In this document: one piece after another, positions 34,215-44,573 of the stretch | Position numbering within the stretch: the first letter of the stretch is position 1 | Layout: each line of letters begins with the position of its first letter | NCBI GenBank assembly: GCA_012729635.1 | Contig: JAAYCT010000009.1 | Coordinates: 80,082 to 144,081, forward strand | Origin: Clostridiaceae bacterium | GTDB taxonomy: Bacteria; Bacillota; Clostridia; Saccharofermentanales; Saccharofermentanaceae | DNA length: 64,000 nucleotides | Direction of reading: 5' to 3' | Notes under the pieces: generated by a model | Databases searched by the model: none | What the model was told of the DNA's origin: nothing | The model's input: only the letters and a program-made list of their open reading frames with translations | Position numbers and translations under genes: made by a program

Positions 34215-35393
34215 ATGACAATAAAGAAAGAATCGGAAGATAAAAAAAGGGCGCAAGGCCGAAAGACAACCAATCGGATTTTGCCGTGGCTGATTTTTGT
34301 CAGCTTGTTGCTCGTAATCGCCGTCGGAATCCTTGTTTTTCTTGTGAAAAACCATGCGGAAGCCGGAAAGGGATCTGATTTACCCATCGGTGCGTACGCG
34401 ATCTCCGGATTTGATTGTGACTTCTCGGAAGCACAGCGGATTCATCCGTTTGCCGATGGATTACTTAAGGTGACCGCCACACGAGTCGTTTTTCTTTCGC
34501 TAAGCGGAAACGAAATTTATAGCTATGACATGAGTATGGAAGATCCGATTTGCGTGATTTCGGGCGGAACCGCTTTTGTGGCGGATCAGGCCGGTTTTTC
34601 ATATGCGAGTTTTGGAGCGCACGGTAAGATCTTTTCGGGATCTGCGCCGGGGAATATCAGTTTTTCAACGCTTTCGGAATCCGGATACGCGGCACTGATC
34701 ATCGAAGAAAAAAACGCGAACGGTGCGGTTATGATCATCGACCCTTCCGGCACAGTAATTGCAAAATGGCAATCTGTTGAGTCCGGTTATCCCGTCTCCC
34801 TTGCCTTTTCGCCGAACGGAAGCCTTTTAAGCGTTTCTCTTGTCAATACGGATGGTTCCCATATGCAGCCGAATTTGAAACAGTTGTTTATCCCGGACTC
34901 TTCTTTGGGAGAAAGACCGCGTGACCATGCTTTTGTGACGCCGGAATACTCCGGAATATTACCGAGCATTTCCTATAAAGATGAAGACCGATTGCTTTGG
35001 TCCGGTATTTCTGATGTGTTTTTTCTTTCTCAAGGGGTTCTTACTCGTATAGATGCGTCTTTTCCCAATATTATCTCGGTGGTTCCCGCAGGAGGGAATA
35101 CGGGTATTCTGTATTCGGACGGAATCGGAAAACAAATAAAAATCGGGATTGTCGATAATTCTCTCAATGTTCTCGAACCGGTGGTTCTGGGCAATCAAAT
35201 CAAGTCTTTCTCGGTTTTCGAAAAATGGATTATCGTTGCTGTTGATGACCGGCTTTTACTAATTGATACAAATTCGTGTACAATCGAAAAAGAACGAGCG
35301 GTTGATGAAGATATTATCCGATTACGGTTGTCATCCAAGGATAGAGCCGTGATCGTAACGTCATCGGGAGTGAGAGAAATCCGCTTATCGTGA
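34215..35393 (+). CDS. Membrane-anchored beta-propeller-like protein (DUF5711-like)
   Basis: 392 residues. A basic cytoplasmic stub, one helix (about 24-44, WLIFVSLLLVIAVGILVFLV), then about 340 extracellular residues with repeating four-strand pattern of a seven-bladed propeller (GLLKVTATRVVFLSLSGNEIYSYD; VSLAFSPNGSLLSVSLV; KWIIVAVDDRLLLID). The layout matches clostridial DUF5711 proteins (family name from memory). Starts at ATG 34215 behind GAGGGG. It follows DUF4340 by 17 bp and precedes the CYTH gene by 19 bp, so it is probably part of the same operon. Role unknown. Confidence 0.78.
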   Translation: MTIKKESEDKKRAQGRKTTNRILPWLIFVSLLLVIAVGILVFLVKNHAEAGKGSDLPIGAYAISGFDCDFSEAQRIHPFADGLLKVTATRVVFLSLSGNEIYSYDMSMEDPICVISGGTAFVADQAGFSYASFGAHGKIFSGSAPGNISFSTLSESGYAALIIEEKNANGAVMIIDPSGTVIAKWQSVESGYPVSLAFSPNGSLLSVSLVNTDGSHMQPNLKQLFIPDSSLGERPRDHAFVTPEYSGILPSISYKDEDRLLWSGISDVFFLSQGVLTRIDASFPNIISVVPAGGNTGILYSDGIGKQIKIGIVDNSLNVLEPVVLGNQIKSFSVFEKWIIVAVDDRLLLIDTNSCTIEKERAVDEDIIRLRLSSKDRAVIVTSSGVREIRLS

Positions 35394-35412
35394 TAGGAAG
35401 GTGGGGATCGGC

Positions 35413-36063
35413 TTGGAAACGGAACTGAAGCTTGCGTATCAAGCCCTACAAGAGCTTCTTTCGGTACCGGAGAAGAAGTGGTTTCGCAAATATCTCCTGC
35501 CGGATCCACCGGTTGAGCAAAAACTCAAGAGCTCCTATCTGGACACAGAAGACTTGTTGTTTCGCAATAACGGAGCGGTGGTTCGCGTTCGCGATGTAAA
35601 CGGTGACGAGTATATTCATACCGTCAAGGTTTCATCCGGAGGAAATGACGGACTGCATCAAAGATTTGAATGGAATTATAAAACGTCGGATGATCGTTTT
35701 GATGTTCGTCTGTTTCTTGATCAGGCTCGGTCCGATGACGATCCTTATGAAGTGCTCAGAAGCATCTTGGAGCAGGCTGCAGACATGGATTTGTCATGCG
35801 TTCTGCGCACACGTTTTGATCGCAGGACGCACCTGTGCGGGTTCGGTGACAGCATTTTAGAGGTGTCTCTGGATTATGGTGAAATCATTGCCGGGGATAA
35901 AAAGGAAAATATATGTGAAATGGAAATCGAGCTTTTAGAAGGCGATGTCCGGGATCTTTTGTCCTTCGGTGAAATTGTTATGTTGAAAAGTAACTGCACG
36001 CCCGAAAGTGTAAGTAAATACGGGCGAGGTGTTCGATTGCTCGGTATCGGCGACCCGACATGA
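35413..36063 (+). CDS. CYTH-domain phosphohydrolase
   Basis: 216 residues from TTG 35413, which places AAGGTGGGG six bases ahead and gives the classic N-terminus METELKL; the GTG at 35401 lies inside that ribosome site. CYTH enzymes act on triphosphates in a tunnel lined by basic and acidic residues. The ExExK motif is at residues 2-6, paired basic residues are seen in LKSSYLDTEDLLFRNNGAVVRVR, and EVSLDYGEI and CEMEIELLEG are the late strands. Substrates in the family include inorganic triphosphate and thiamine triphosphate; none can be chosen here. Ends in a 4-bp overlap with the next gene. Confidence 0.86.
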   Translation: METELKLAYQALQELLSVPEKKWFRKYLLPDPPVEQKLKSSYLDTEDLLFRNNGAVVRVRDVNGDEYIHTVKVSSGGNDGLHQRFEWNYKTSDDRFDVRLFLDQARSDDDPYEVLRSILEQAADMDLSCVLRTRFDRRTHLCGFGDSILEVSLDYGEIIAGDKKENICEMEIELLEGDVRDLLSFGEIVMLKSNCTPESVSKYGRGVRLLGIGDPT

Positions 36064-37400
36064 AGGAAGTGTTAAGAGAAGAAACGAGCAAATATGACTT
36101 TGTTATTATCGGGGGCGGATCTTCCGGGATGGCATGTGCCATTATGTTATCGGATCTGGTAAAAGAAAAATCGCCAACTCCAATATCAATTGCTATCTTT
36201 GAGCAAAATAAGAGACTCGGCAAAAAGCTTCTGTTGACGGGAAACGGAAGGTGCAACCTTACAAACCGCACACTTTCCCCCAATCGATATCACGGGCATA
36301 ACAAAGGTTTTTCGGATTTCGCGATTGAAAGCTTCGATAACAAAGCCACCCTTCGGTTTTTCAGCAGCATCGGCCTTACCACCATTGATGATGAGTCGGG
36401 TAAGACCTTTCCGTTTTCCATGCATTCCTCATCCGTCCTGGACAGCATGAGATTTGCAATCGAGGATCGACTTATTACAGTTTTTGCAGAAACAAAAATC
36501 GTTTCTTTGGAAAAACGGGCGGACGGGTTTCGCCTTGTCGACTCAACGCGTCGATGTTATCGTTCGGATCACGTCGTTATTGCATGCGGCGGCGCAGCTT
36601 CTCCTTTTACGGGATCGGACGGTAACGGATATGATTTGTTGCGAAAAGCAGGACATCGAATCATATCTCCGATTCCGGGAATTGTCCAAATCAAAACAGA
36701 AACCGAATTTGTAAAAGCGGTGTCCGGCGTAAAAGTCTACGCAAAAGTTCATTTTTTTCATGACGGATCGGAAATCCGATCGGAGGAGGGTGAACTTCTA
36801 TTTACGGATTACGGAATATCGGGTCCGCCGGTTTTGCAATTGTCCGGAGATGTTTCCCGAATATTGTCCCGCGAGGGAAATATTTCCGACAGGACCTTAC
36901 CAGAGGTTCGGATCGACTTTTTCCCCGGACAATCCGCGGAACAAGTTCTTAACCAATTGAAAGTGCGACGAAACGCTTTTCCGAACCGAAGAATCGAACA
37001 GTTTTTAGTCGGATTGGTCCATAACCGACTGGCTGTTCGATTGACTAAGGAAACCATTCATAAGCCGTTAAGTCTTCCGGTATCGACAATCTCCGACGAA
37101 GAATTGACCGGATTTTCTCAAAACATGAAACAGAAGAGAATAATAGTGACCGGGACCATGCCGCTTCAGAATGCACAAATAACAATCGGCGGAGCAGACA
37201 CGAATGAATTTGATCCGAATACGATGCAATCTCGGATTTGTCCGGGCTTGTACGCGTGCGGCGAGGTTCTGGATGTGGATGGAGATTGCGGGGGATACAA
37301 TCTTCAATGGGCGTGGTCATCGGCATTTCTTGTCGCGACAGATATTGCTAAGAGGGTATCGAAAAATGAATCTTCGGAACGGGAGGAGAAAAGAAAATGA
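36060..37400 (+). CDS. HI0933/YhiN-family FAD-dependent oxidoreductase
   Basis: 446 residues. FAD-binding Rossmann motif VIIGGGSSGMACAIML near residue 15-30, the diagnostic LGKKLLLTGNGRCNLTN near 60-77, GDGYDLLRKAGH-type segment near 195, and the closing ACGEVLDVDGDCGGYNLQWAWSSAF of this family (about 400-425), which completes the FAD site. Proteins of this family were later linked to bile-acid or other reductive reactions (BaiN), but most are uncharacterised. The start overlaps CYTH and the stop overlaps the MBL gene, each by 4 bp (ATGA), so the three are translationally coupled. Confidence 0.92.
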   Translation: MKEVLREETSKYDFVIIGGGSSGMACAIMLSDLVKEKSPTPISIAIFEQNKRLGKKLLLTGNGRCNLTNRTLSPNRYHGHNKGFSDFAIESFDNKATLRFFSSIGLTTIDDESGKTFPFSMHSSSVLDSMRFAIEDRLITVFAETKIVSLEKRADGFRLVDSTRRCYRSDHVVIACGGAASPFTGSDGNGYDLLRKAGHRIISPIPGIVQIKTETEFVKAVSGVKVYAKVHFFHDGSEIRSEEGELLFTDYGISGPPVLQLSGDVSRILSREGNISDRTLPEVRIDFFPGQSAEQVLNQLKVRRNAFPNRRIEQFLVGLVHNRLAVRLTKETIHKPLSLPVSTISDEELTGFSQNMKQKRIIVTGTMPLQNAQITIGGADTNEFDPNTMQSRICPGLYACGEVLDVDGDCGGYNLQWAWSSAFLVATDIAKRVSKNESSEREEKRK

Positions 37401-38134
37401 ATGTGAGAATATTGGGATATTCCGGTGGATACCCAGGAGCGGGTATACCGACATCCGGATATTTGCTCTCCTTTAATCGGACAAACATACTGATCGATTG
37501 CGGCAGTGGTGTGTTATGCGAGCTTATAAAGTATATTCCTTTTGAATGCCTGGATGCGGTTATCGTTACTCATTTGCATCATGATCACACAAGCGATCTT
37601 CGTGTCCTTCGTTACGCGTTGGATATGAAAAGCAAAAACGGTCAGGCGATTCGCCCGATTCCGCTTTATGTTCCGCATAATCCCGCATCACTTTTTGCGG
37701 AATATGATGAGAATGCATTGCTTCCCGTATCCGTAATCGATGAACGATTGGTGCTTAGCATAGCGGGCGCAACGATTTCTTTTCATCCATCCGTCCACTC
37801 CGTGGAATGCTACGGTATTCGCGTTGAATATAACACAAGCATTTTTACTTATTCATCCGACAGTTCCTTAGATATTCAGTCTTTTTCATACCTAAGAGAT
37901 GCCGATTTAGCGATTCTTGATTGCGGAGGACTTGAAAAAAACGAAAAAACCGATAAAAAACACATGTCTCCCGGAGATTGTTTTAGGCTGTTTAGCGAAT
38001 TCGGGATCAAACGGGTTGTGCTTTCTCATTTGATTCCGTATCATGATGTTTCGGATACAATCGCAGAGGCGTCCTCCTTCGGAGACTGGCCTTATGAAGT
38101 AGCGGAAATGGGACGAAACTATATTATGGAGTGA
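37397..38134 (+). CDS. MBL-fold metallohydrolase (RNase Z-like subgroup)
   Basis: 245 residues. N-terminal NVRILGYSGGYPGAGIPTSGYLL, the metal-binding HLHHDHTSDL (about residues 64-73), HSVECYGIRVE, SSDSS and a final His in LSHLIPYHD. The metal-site set is complete except that the region usually carrying the fourth histidine reads HPSVHSVE. It resembles the small RNase Z/ElaC-like MBL group, but it lacks the tRNA-binding exosite, so tRNase function is doubtful. Probably hydrolyses a phosphodiester or ester. Coupled to the flavoprotein upstream. Confidence 0.88.
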   Translation: MNVRILGYSGGYPGAGIPTSGYLLSFNRTNILIDCGSGVLCELIKYIPFECLDAVIVTHLHHDHTSDLRVLRYALDMKSKNGQAIRPIPLYVPHNPASLFAEYDENALLPVSVIDERLVLSIAGATISFHPSVHSVECYGIRVEYNTSIFTYSSDSSLDIQSFSYLRDADLAILDCGGLEKNEKTDKKHMSPGDCFRLFSEFGIKRVVLSHLIPYHDVSDTIAEASSFGDWPYEVAEMGRNYIME

Positions 38135-38167
38135 TCGGTCCGGAATCATTCGGTTTGGAGGTCTACG

Positions 38168-38455
38168 ATGAACACAAAAGAACAAAAAACAGCCGTAATG
38201 ACGGTGGTCGGAAATGATGCGGTCGGTATTATTGCGAGGATCAGCGGTTTATTATTTCAGCACAATGTAAATATTAAGGATATTACGCAGACCATCCTTG
38301 AGGATACGTTCACGATGATCATGATGGTGGATCTTTCATCGGCGGATATCGACATTAAGGATTTATCGGAAGAATTGAATCGGCTGGGCAGCGAAATTCA
38401 TCTTTCGATCAGTATTTGGCACACCGATCTCTTTCATGCGATGCATAGAATTTAA
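38168..38455 (+). CDS. ACT-domain regulatory protein (UPF0237-like)
   Basis: 95 residues, a lone ACT domain: [35 protein letters not shown] (first strand and helix), then [12 protein letters not shown] and the second helix [21 protein letters not shown]. The ribosome site is TTTGGAGG. ACT proteins bind small ligands, often amino acids. It is encoded 14 bp ahead of the PFL/UPF0210 gene, a fixed pairing throughout Firmicutes, so the two presumably act together. Confidence 0.92.
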   Translation: MNTKEQKTAVMTVVGNDAVGIIARISGLLFQHNVNIKDITQTILEDTFTMIMMVDLSSADIDIKDLSEELNRLGSEIHLSISIWHTDLFHAMHRI

Positions 38456-38469
38456 TTAAGGAGAGTAAA

Positions 38470-39828
38470 GTGATAACCGATTTTGAGGTTCTGGAAACCA
38501 TAAAAATGTTTCAGGAGCAACATCTGGACGTCCGTACGGTTACGATGGGAATCAGTCTTACCGATTGTGCGGACTCGAACCCTTCCATAGCATGCGGAAA
38601 AATTTATGACAAAGTTACTCGATACGCGATGGAATTGGTTCGCGTGTGTGAGGATATCAGCAGAGAATATCGGATTCCCATTATTAACAAACGTATCTCG
38701 GTCACACCGATTTCAATAGTCGCGGCTACCTCCGACGCTTCGGATTACATCGGCTTCGCACAAGCACTCGATCGTGCGGCCATGACGTGTGGTGTTGATT
38801 TTATCGGAGGATTTTCCGCTTTGGTCCACAAGGGGTATTCGGAAAGTGACCGAAAACTGATCGAATCAATCCCGGAAAGTCTTGCTGCGACTTCCCTTGT
38901 TTGTTCGAGTGTTAATCTGGCTTCGACCCGAACGGGTATCAATATGAATGCGGTCTCCCAAATGGGGCAAATCATTTCGAAAACGGCTCAGCGAACTGCG
39001 GACCAAGATGCAATCGGGTGCGCTAAGTTGGTTGTATTCGCCAATGCGCCCGAGGATAATCCTTTTATGGCGGGTGCTTTTCACGGGGTAGGAGAGGCAG
39101 AATGCGTCATCAATGTCGGGATTTCCGGTCCCGGAGTCATAAAGACGGCTCTGGAATCGGTTCGCGGTGAGGATCTCGGAGTCGTCGCGGAAACTATTAA
39201 GCGTTCCGCATTCAAGATTACGAGAGTCGGAGAGTTGGTTGCCCAAATTGCGTCAAAAAGATTATGTGTTCCTTTTGGAATCATTGATTTATCCCTTGCA
39301 CCCACACCTTCCGTCGGAGATTCGGTCGCCAGAATATTAGAGGAGATTGGACTTCAAAACTGTGGTGCGTGGGGAACGACGGCGGCCCTTGCGATGTTGA
39401 ATGATGCCGTAAAAAAAGGAGGGACGATGGCGTCATCCTTTGTCGGCGGCTTATCCGGTGCCTTCATCCCAGTATCCGAAGATGAGGGAATGATAGAGGC
39501 TGCCGCAAACGGAAGCATTACCATTGAGAAGCTGGAGGCAATGACCTGTGTTTGCTCCGTTGGTCTGGATATGATTGCCATCCCGGGTGACACGCCCCCT
39601 GAAATCATTTCGGGAATGATTGCGGATGAGATGGCAATCGGAACATTTAACAATAAAACCACAGCGGTCCGAATTATCCCGGTGCCCGGGAAGGGAGTCG
39701 GAGACGTCGTTGAATACGGCGGTCTGCTCGGACATGCTCCGATTATGAGAGTGAATACTTCATCTTGCGATGCGTTTATTCGCCGAGGAGGAAGGATACC
39801 CGCTCCTATCCATAGCATGAGAAACTGA
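38470..39828 (+). CDS. PFL-family (DUF711/UPF0210) protein
   Basis: 452 residues from GTG 38470 behind AAGGAGAG. The family has the pyruvate-formate-lyase-like barrel without a known activity. Recognised by [21 protein letters not shown] near the start, [14 protein letters not shown] (about 118), ICSSVN-type NMNAVSQMG near 160, [22 protein letters not shown] (about 210) and the C-terminal GHAPIMRVN. The glycyl-radical site typical of active PFL enzymes is not evident. Always paired with the ACT protein; its function is unknown. Confidence 0.92.
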   Translation: MITDFEVLETIKMFQEQHLDVRTVTMGISLTDCADSNPSIACGKIYDKVTRYAMELVRVCEDISREYRIPIINKRISVTPISIVAATSDASDYIGFAQALDRAAMTCGVDFIGGFSALVHKGYSESDRKLIESIPESLAATSLVCSSVNLASTRTGINMNAVSQMGQIISKTAQRTADQDAIGCAKLVVFANAPEDNPFMAGAFHGVGEAECVINVGISGPGVIKTALESVRGEDLGVVAETIKRSAFKITRVGELVAQIASKRLCVPFGIIDLSLAPTPSVGDSVARILEEIGLQNCGAWGTTAALAMLNDAVKKGGTMASSFVGGLSGAFIPVSEDEGMIEAAANGSITIEKLEAMTCVCSVGLDMIAIPGDTPPEIISGMIADEMAIGTFNNKTTAVRIIPVPGKGVGDVVEYGGLLGHAPIMRVNTSSCDAFIRRGGRIPAPIHSMRN

Positions 39829-39842
39829 CGAAGAGGTTTATA

Positions 39843-41684
39843 GTGAAAAACGAACTTTTGGAAAAAATTGCATATGAATACAATTATGACTCGATGGTAT
39901 TCGATAACATGGAAAAGGAAAGTTATCCGGAGATGCTGGTCGAAACACCGTATTACGGATTTTATCTCGTTGCGAAAAGAGCCGGCGAATTGATTTCACA
40001 GGATTCATTTTTATCGGATGTTCATGAGATTCGACAGACGTCGGAAATCGATTCAATACTCGTTGCGTTTAGAATGGATGACGCGAAAATAAGAACCGAC
40101 ATTTCCGATATTTCAGATCGGAGTTTACCGTTGACATTGCGTCTGATGCTTCTTCTGAATCGTTTTGTGACCGAAAGCGAAACGGAAGCTTTGGCGGATA
40201 CGGAGGAAAAGTGGCTGAATAGCATCAATCGGATGGTTCGGGGGATGGAGTCGGGACGACTTCCGAAAGACCCGTTTCGTAGATTGGATCGGATTCTTGC
40301 CCGAAAATGGTGTCGGGTTCTTCGTCTGTTTATTATCCTGCAAATGCCCTCATTTTCAAAAGAGCATCAGACAATCGTCTATCGGGATCTTCGCGTTTCA
40401 AAGACACGCGGAATTGCCCCGGGATATTTGAGGAGAATTGAATATCGAGCGCGTTTTAACAAACTGGCGGACCATAAGATGACAGGGAAAATCATTCTGC
40501 TCGCCGAGGAGTGGGAAACCCGATGTGTTTCCGGTGAAATCATCGGAAATCCTTTTATGTATGAATTAATCGGTTTGGCATATCTGGATACGGACGAGAA
40601 TTACAAAACCGGCTATGAGTGGCTTTCGCTTTTGATCGGACGCCACCCCGACAATATTGATTTTCTCAAGTGGAAAGCAAGATATCTCCGAAGAGAAGAG
40701 AAATATGATCAAGCGCACGAAGTATGTGCTCAGATTCTTGAGAAGAACCCGATCGACTACGAAACACATTGCTTTGAGTCTAACCTTTACTACATTCAGG
40801 AAAAATATAAGGAGGCGCAGAAATCGGCCTTGATCGCAACCTCTTGCGATGAACATGCACCGATGGGATACATTGCTCTTGCTTTTTCGTATTTGAACGA
40901 TCAGCAATACGACGAGGCGGTATCCGCGTTCAACCGTGCTTTGGATTTGGAATCCGACAATACAGATGCACTCCGAGGGAAAAGCAAGGCACTGGTCATG
41001 ATCGGTGAGGGATATGACGCAATGAACTGTCTCGTACGTGCGGCACGATTTTCGCCGGACAATGCGGAATTGTTCCGCGAATTGGCGGATGTCTATTTTA
41101 TGTCCGGATATGTGGACGAATGCAGGAGGTACTGTAGAAAATGTCTTTCTCTGGATCCGTACTCGGCACCTGCCTTTGTGTTGCTCGGGATGTTGGAAAT
41201 TCGTGAAAACCATATCACTGATGCGGTTAAGTGGCTTCGGCATTCGCTTACGATCGAACCGAAAAACCCGATCGCTTTAAACGAGCTTGCATATATCGAG
41301 CACATGAACGGAAATGATGATGAATGTCTCAGACTGCTGGAACAAGCCTTGAATATTGCTCCTGACTTTGCCGATGTGATTTGCAGTATGGGCGTTGTTT
41401 ATTACTTTAAGGGGGATTACGATTCATCCAATGCGCTTTTGGACAGAGCGTTGGAGCTGGATCCCTTTCATGTGGGAGCGATGGTGACAAAAGGAAACGC
41501 GCTACTCACGCAATCCTTGCCCGATGAAGCGTTAAACTGGTATGAGCGCGCCTTGGAAATCGAAGAGGATTATCCAGATGCGATTCGCGGAAAATTTGAT
41601 GCTCTGCGCGCAATGGGCCTCGAAGAAGAAGCCGCAGAATGGATAAGAAAAGAAGGCGATTCATTCGATGAAAACGATCGTTAG
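39843..41684 (+). CDS. Tetratricopeptide-repeat protein
   Basis: 613 residues from GTG 39843 behind GAAGAGG. Residues 1-230 are helical with no recognised domain. About 255-600 hold nine or more TPR units (for example YIQEKYKEAQKSALIATSC, YLNDQQYDEAVSAFNRALDLESDNTDALRGK, YFKGDYDSSNALLDRALELDPFHVGA). There is no signal peptide or membrane helix, so it is a cytoplasmic scaffold for protein contacts. It is the last gene of the same-strand series before convergent argH, 36 bp away. No terminator hairpin was seen between them. Partner unknown. Confidence 0.87.
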   Translation: MKNELLEKIAYEYNYDSMVFDNMEKESYPEMLVETPYYGFYLVAKRAGELISQDSFLSDVHEIRQTSEIDSILVAFRMDDAKIRTDISDISDRSLPLTLRLMLLLNRFVTESETEALADTEEKWLNSINRMVRGMESGRLPKDPFRRLDRILARKWCRVLRLFIILQMPSFSKEHQTIVYRDLRVSKTRGIAPGYLRRIEYRARFNKLADHKMTGKIILLAEEWETRCVSGEIIGNPFMYELIGLAYLDTDENYKTGYEWLSLLIGRHPDNIDFLKWKARYLRREEKYDQAHEVCAQILEKNPIDYETHCFESNLYYIQEKYKEAQKSALIATSCDEHAPMGYIALAFSYLNDQQYDEAVSAFNRALDLESDNTDALRGKSKALVMIGEGYDAMNCLVRAARFSPDNAELFRELADVYFMSGYVDECRRYCRKCLSLDPYSAPAFVLLGMLEIRENHITDAVKWLRHSLTIEPKNPIALNELAYIEHMNGNDDECLRLLEQALNIAPDFADVICSMGVVYYFKGDYDSSNALLDRALELDPFHVGAMVTKGNALLTQSLPDEALNWYERALEIEEDYPDAIRGKFDALRAMGLEEEAAEWIRKEGDSFDENDR

Positions 41685-41720
41685 TTGCCTTTAAATGTGT
41701 TCCTTCCCGATGCGTGATTC

Positions 41721-43094
41721 CTACCTGAATTTCTCCGCTTGTTGCAGCTCGTGCTCAACAGCCTCGGGAGACGGTCCGCCGATAATTTTACGGTTTTGGA
41801 CGCAGTTTTCGATCGTAAGCGCTTCATAAATATCCGAATCGATACGGTCCGAAAAAGATTGAAATTTTTCGAGTTTCAAATCTTCTAAAGCGACGGAGTT
41901 TTCGATGCAATAGCGGACCAATTTACCGGACACCTCATGCGCGTCTCGGAAAGGGATCCCTTTCCGCACCAGATAATCCGCCAGATCGGTAGCATTTGAG
42001 AAACCGCCCCTCGCCGCTTCAAGCATACGATCCGTATGTACTTTCATTGTTCGAAGCATTCCGGTAAACGGGGGTAAAACCGATTTGAGCGTATCGATTG
42101 CATCAAACAGGGCTTCCTGTATCTCTTGAAGGTCTTTGTTATAGGTCATCGGAAGACCCTTCATTACAACGAGGAGCGCGATAAGGTCCCCGAAAACCCT
42201 ACCCGACTTGCCGCGGGTCAATTCGGCGACATCCGGGTTTTTCTTCTGAGGCATGATGGACGATCCTGTGGAATAGGCATCGTCGAGTTCGATAAAACCG
42301 AATTCCTGACTGGCCCACAAAATCAAATCTTCCGAAAAACGCGATAGGTGCATCATTACAAGCGAAAGCGCACTTACGAATTCAATCGCGAAATCACGAT
42401 CGGAGACTCCATCCATGCTGTTTCGTGTTACTCCGGACAGATCAAGTTCCATCGCAACATATTCCCGATCCAGCGGATAGGTGGTGCCTGCCAGCGAACA
42501 GGAGCCCAACGGTGATACGCTCATCCTCCGGACGGCATCGTCGATTCGTCCGATGTCGCGCTCGAGCATCCCTATATATGCGGTAAGGTGATGCGCGAGC
42601 GTAATCGGCTGAGCACGTTGAAGATGCGTATAGCCGGGCATATAAGTGCAAAGGTTCTCCTTGGCGCGAGATATGAGGGTTGAATGGAGATTCATTATCA
42701 TTTGACGAATCAAAGCCGACTGATGAATTATATACAGCCGTTGGTCCAAAGCGACCTGATCGTTCCTGCTGCGGGCGGTATGCAATCGTTTACCCGCATC
42801 TCCGATTTTTCGGGTCAATTCTTCTTCGATAAACATATGAATGTCTTCCGATTCTGAATCAAAACGCAGAGTCTTCGACTCTATGTCACGCAATATCTCC
42901 TTAAGACCCTCTTCAATCGATTTTGCGTCTGCATCGGATAGCAAGCCCTGTTTATGAAGCATGTGACAGTGTGCAATGCTACCGGATATATCTTCCGAGT
43001 ACATCCTGCAGTCGAACGGAAGAGAAGAGTTAAAGTCGTTTACCGTCGGATCGACAGACTTTTTAAAGCGACCCGTCCACATAAATTTCGCCAC
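41721..43094 (-). CDS. argH: Argininosuccinate lyase
   Basis: Cleaves argininosuccinate into arginine and fumarate, the last step of arginine synthesis. 457 residues, full length: N-terminal FMWTGRFKKSVDPTVNDFNSSLPFD, SRNDQVALD (about 112), TGYTHLQRAQPITLAHH (about 155) with the catalytic His, and the superfamily signature GSSIMPQKKNPDVAEL (about 278-293) with the catalytic Ser. Starts with GTG 43094, five bases after GAGGTGAG. Directly follows argG (12-bp gap) in a two-gene operon. Confidence 0.97.
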   Translation of the reverse strand: MAKFMWTGRFKKSVDPTVNDFNSSLPFDCRMYSEDISGSIAHCHMLHKQGLLSDADAKSIEEGLKEILRDIESKTLRFDSESEDIHMFIEEELTRKIGDAGKRLHTARSRNDQVALDQRLYIIHQSALIRQMIMNLHSTLISRAKENLCTYMPGYTHLQRAQPITLAHHLTAYIGMLERDIGRIDDAVRRMSVSPLGSCSLAGTTYPLDREYVAMELDLSGVTRNSMDGVSDRDFAIEFVSALSLVMMHLSRFSEDLILWASQEFGFIELDDAYSTGSSIMPQKKNPDVAELTRGKSGRVFGDLIALLVVMKGLPMTYNKDLQEIQEALFDAIDTLKSVLPPFTGMLRTMKVHTDRMLEAARGGFSNATDLADYLVRKGIPFRDAHEVSGKLVRYCIENSVALEDLKLEKFQSFSDRIDSDIYEALTIENCVQNRKIIGGPSPEAVEHELQQAEKFR

Positions 43095-43106
43095 GATCTC
43101 ACCTCA

Positions 43107-44324
43107 TCATTCCAGTAATCCGTTATTCTTTTTCATTTGAGCAACGATTTTCATCGGGAGGCCGAAGCAGTTGATAAAACCGGTTGCGTCGTTCTGATTA
43201 TATACCTCATCGGACGAGAACGTTGCGATCGCTTCATCATAAAGAGAAAACGGCGAAACAGTGCCGGCGGGCATAAGATTCCCTTTGTATAGCTTCATGC
43301 GAACATCGCCCGTTACGGTCTGTTGCGTATAATCGACAAAAGCGGAGAGGGCTTCACGCAAGGGATGGAACCACTGTCCGAAATACACCAGTTCAGCAAA
43401 ACGTAAAGCGACGAGATCCTTATAATGCAGAGTATCCCGATCCAGAGTCAACAGCTCAAGCTCCCGGTGCGCCGCATAAAGAAGCGTTCCTCCCGGAGTT
43501 TCATAAACGCCCCGTGATTTCATTCCGACTAATCGATTTTCGACAATATCAGCAATGCCGACGCCGTTCCGCGCGGCGATCGCGTTCAGTGTTTTTAAAA
43601 GATCCACGGGATTGTACTCTTTTCCGTCCACCTTGGTTGGAATTCCTTTTTCAAAGGAAACGGTAACATAGGTCGGTTGATCCGGAGCTTCTTCCGGCGA
43701 TTTCATCAATTTTAGAATTTTTTGGTAATCCGGCTCGTTCGCAGGATCCTCAAGATCCATTCCCTCATGAGAAAGGTGCCAGAGGTTTTCGTCCATGGAG
43801 TAATTGGACTCCTTGGTAACCGGGACCGGAATATTTCGGGCTGCCGCGTAGTCAATTTCTTCATCCCTTGACTTAATGTCCCATATCCTCCAAGGGGCAA
43901 TAATCTTCATCTCCGGGGCAAGAGCCTTGATTGTGAGTTCAAATCGAACCTGATCGTTGCCTTTTCCCGTGCAACCGTGCGCAATCGTCGAACAACCTTC
44001 ACGTTTTGCGATTTCAACCATTCGCTTTGCGATAACGGGTCTTGCGAAGGAGGTACCCAAGAGATACTTTCCTTCATAAATCGCCCCGGCTTTCAATGTG
44101 GGGTACACAAAATCCGTAATAAACTCATGACTGATGTCTTCGACGAAGCATTTCGAGGCGCCGCAATTCAGCGCTTTCCGGATCAAAACATCACGGTCGA
44201 TCCCGATTCCGACGTCTCCTGCCATCGCAATGACTTCACAATCATAGTTTTCTAACAGCCAAGGAATAATGATGGATGTATCCAGACCTCCGGAATAAGC
44301 CAGCAAAATTTTCTCTTTTGACAT
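43107..44324 (-). CDS. argG: Argininosuccinate synthase
   Basis: ATP-dependent joining of citrulline and aspartate, the step ahead of argH. 405 residues. ATP-binding P-loop-like [11 protein letters not shown] (residues 7-17), [13 protein letters not shown] (about 115-127) and [14 protein letters not shown] (about 180) are conserved. The ribosome site GGAGG lies five bases from ATG 44324. A strong promoter precedes it on the minus strand. The carbamoyl-phosphate and ornithine branch genes are not in this window. Confidence 0.98.
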   Translation of the reverse strand: MSKEKILLAYSGGLDTSIIIPWLLENYDCEVIAMAGDVGIGIDRDVLIRKALNCGASKCFVEDISHEFITDFVYPTLKAGAIYEGKYLLGTSFARPVIAKRMVEIAKREGCSTIAHGCTGKGNDQVRFELTIKALAPEMKIIAPWRIWDIKSRDEEIDYAAARNIPVPVTKESNYSMDENLWHLSHEGMDLEDPANEPDYQKILKLMKSPEEAPDQPTYVTVSFEKGIPTKVDGKEYNPVDLLKTLNAIAARNGVGIADIVENRLVGMKSRGVYETPGGTLLYAAHRELELLTLDRDTLHYKDLVALRFAELVYFGQWFHPLREALSAFVDYTQQTVTGDVRMKLYKGNLMPAGTVSPFSLYDEAIATFSSDEVYNQNDATGFINCFGLPMKIVAQMKKNNGLLE

Positions 44325-44358
44325 AATGACCTCCGATGTATAAATATAAAATACGGCG

Positions 44359-44400
44359 TATAATTATAAGGATTGTAGCAGATGATTCCCTCCGGGTCAA
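44359..44400 (-). promoter_or_regulatory. argGH promoter with palindrome at the start site
   Basis: On the minus strand: TTGACC (44400-44395), 17-base spacer, TACAAT (44377-44372), about 48 bp ahead of argG. The perfect palindrome TATAATTATA (44359-44368) sits at the probable transcription start, followed by AT-rich sequence. This is a suitable place for an ArgR/AhrC operator, but the match to an ARG box is not strong. The promoter is firm, the operator tentative. Confidence 0.7.
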
Positions 44401-44484
44401 CAACATTATTCTATTATCATGAGAGCGACAACACAAGAGAATAATACGGTATGCATATTTGTTCATGTCGATACCCGGAATTGC

Positions 44485-44513
44485 TTTACGCTTTGAGTCT
44501 CGTAGGGTAAAAT
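44485..44513 (+). promoter_or_regulatory. Possible promoter of the aminotransferase-htpG-purL operon
   Basis: TTTACG, 17 bases, TAAAAT (44508-44513), about 61 bp before ATG 44574. The -35 is poor. No T-box, riboswitch or CIRCE motif was seen in the 250-bp divergent region 44325-44573. Confidence 0.35.
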
Positions 44514-44573
44514 CATTACGTGTCGAGAATTTCTTTTAGCTGACAAATCCATTTATATCCGTAAGGAGTAATC

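Noticed and set aside
44325..44573. T-box or other riboswitch between argG and the aminotransferase gene
   Set aside because: No T-box core or other conserved leader motif; the space is filled by two promoters and an AT-rich palindrome.
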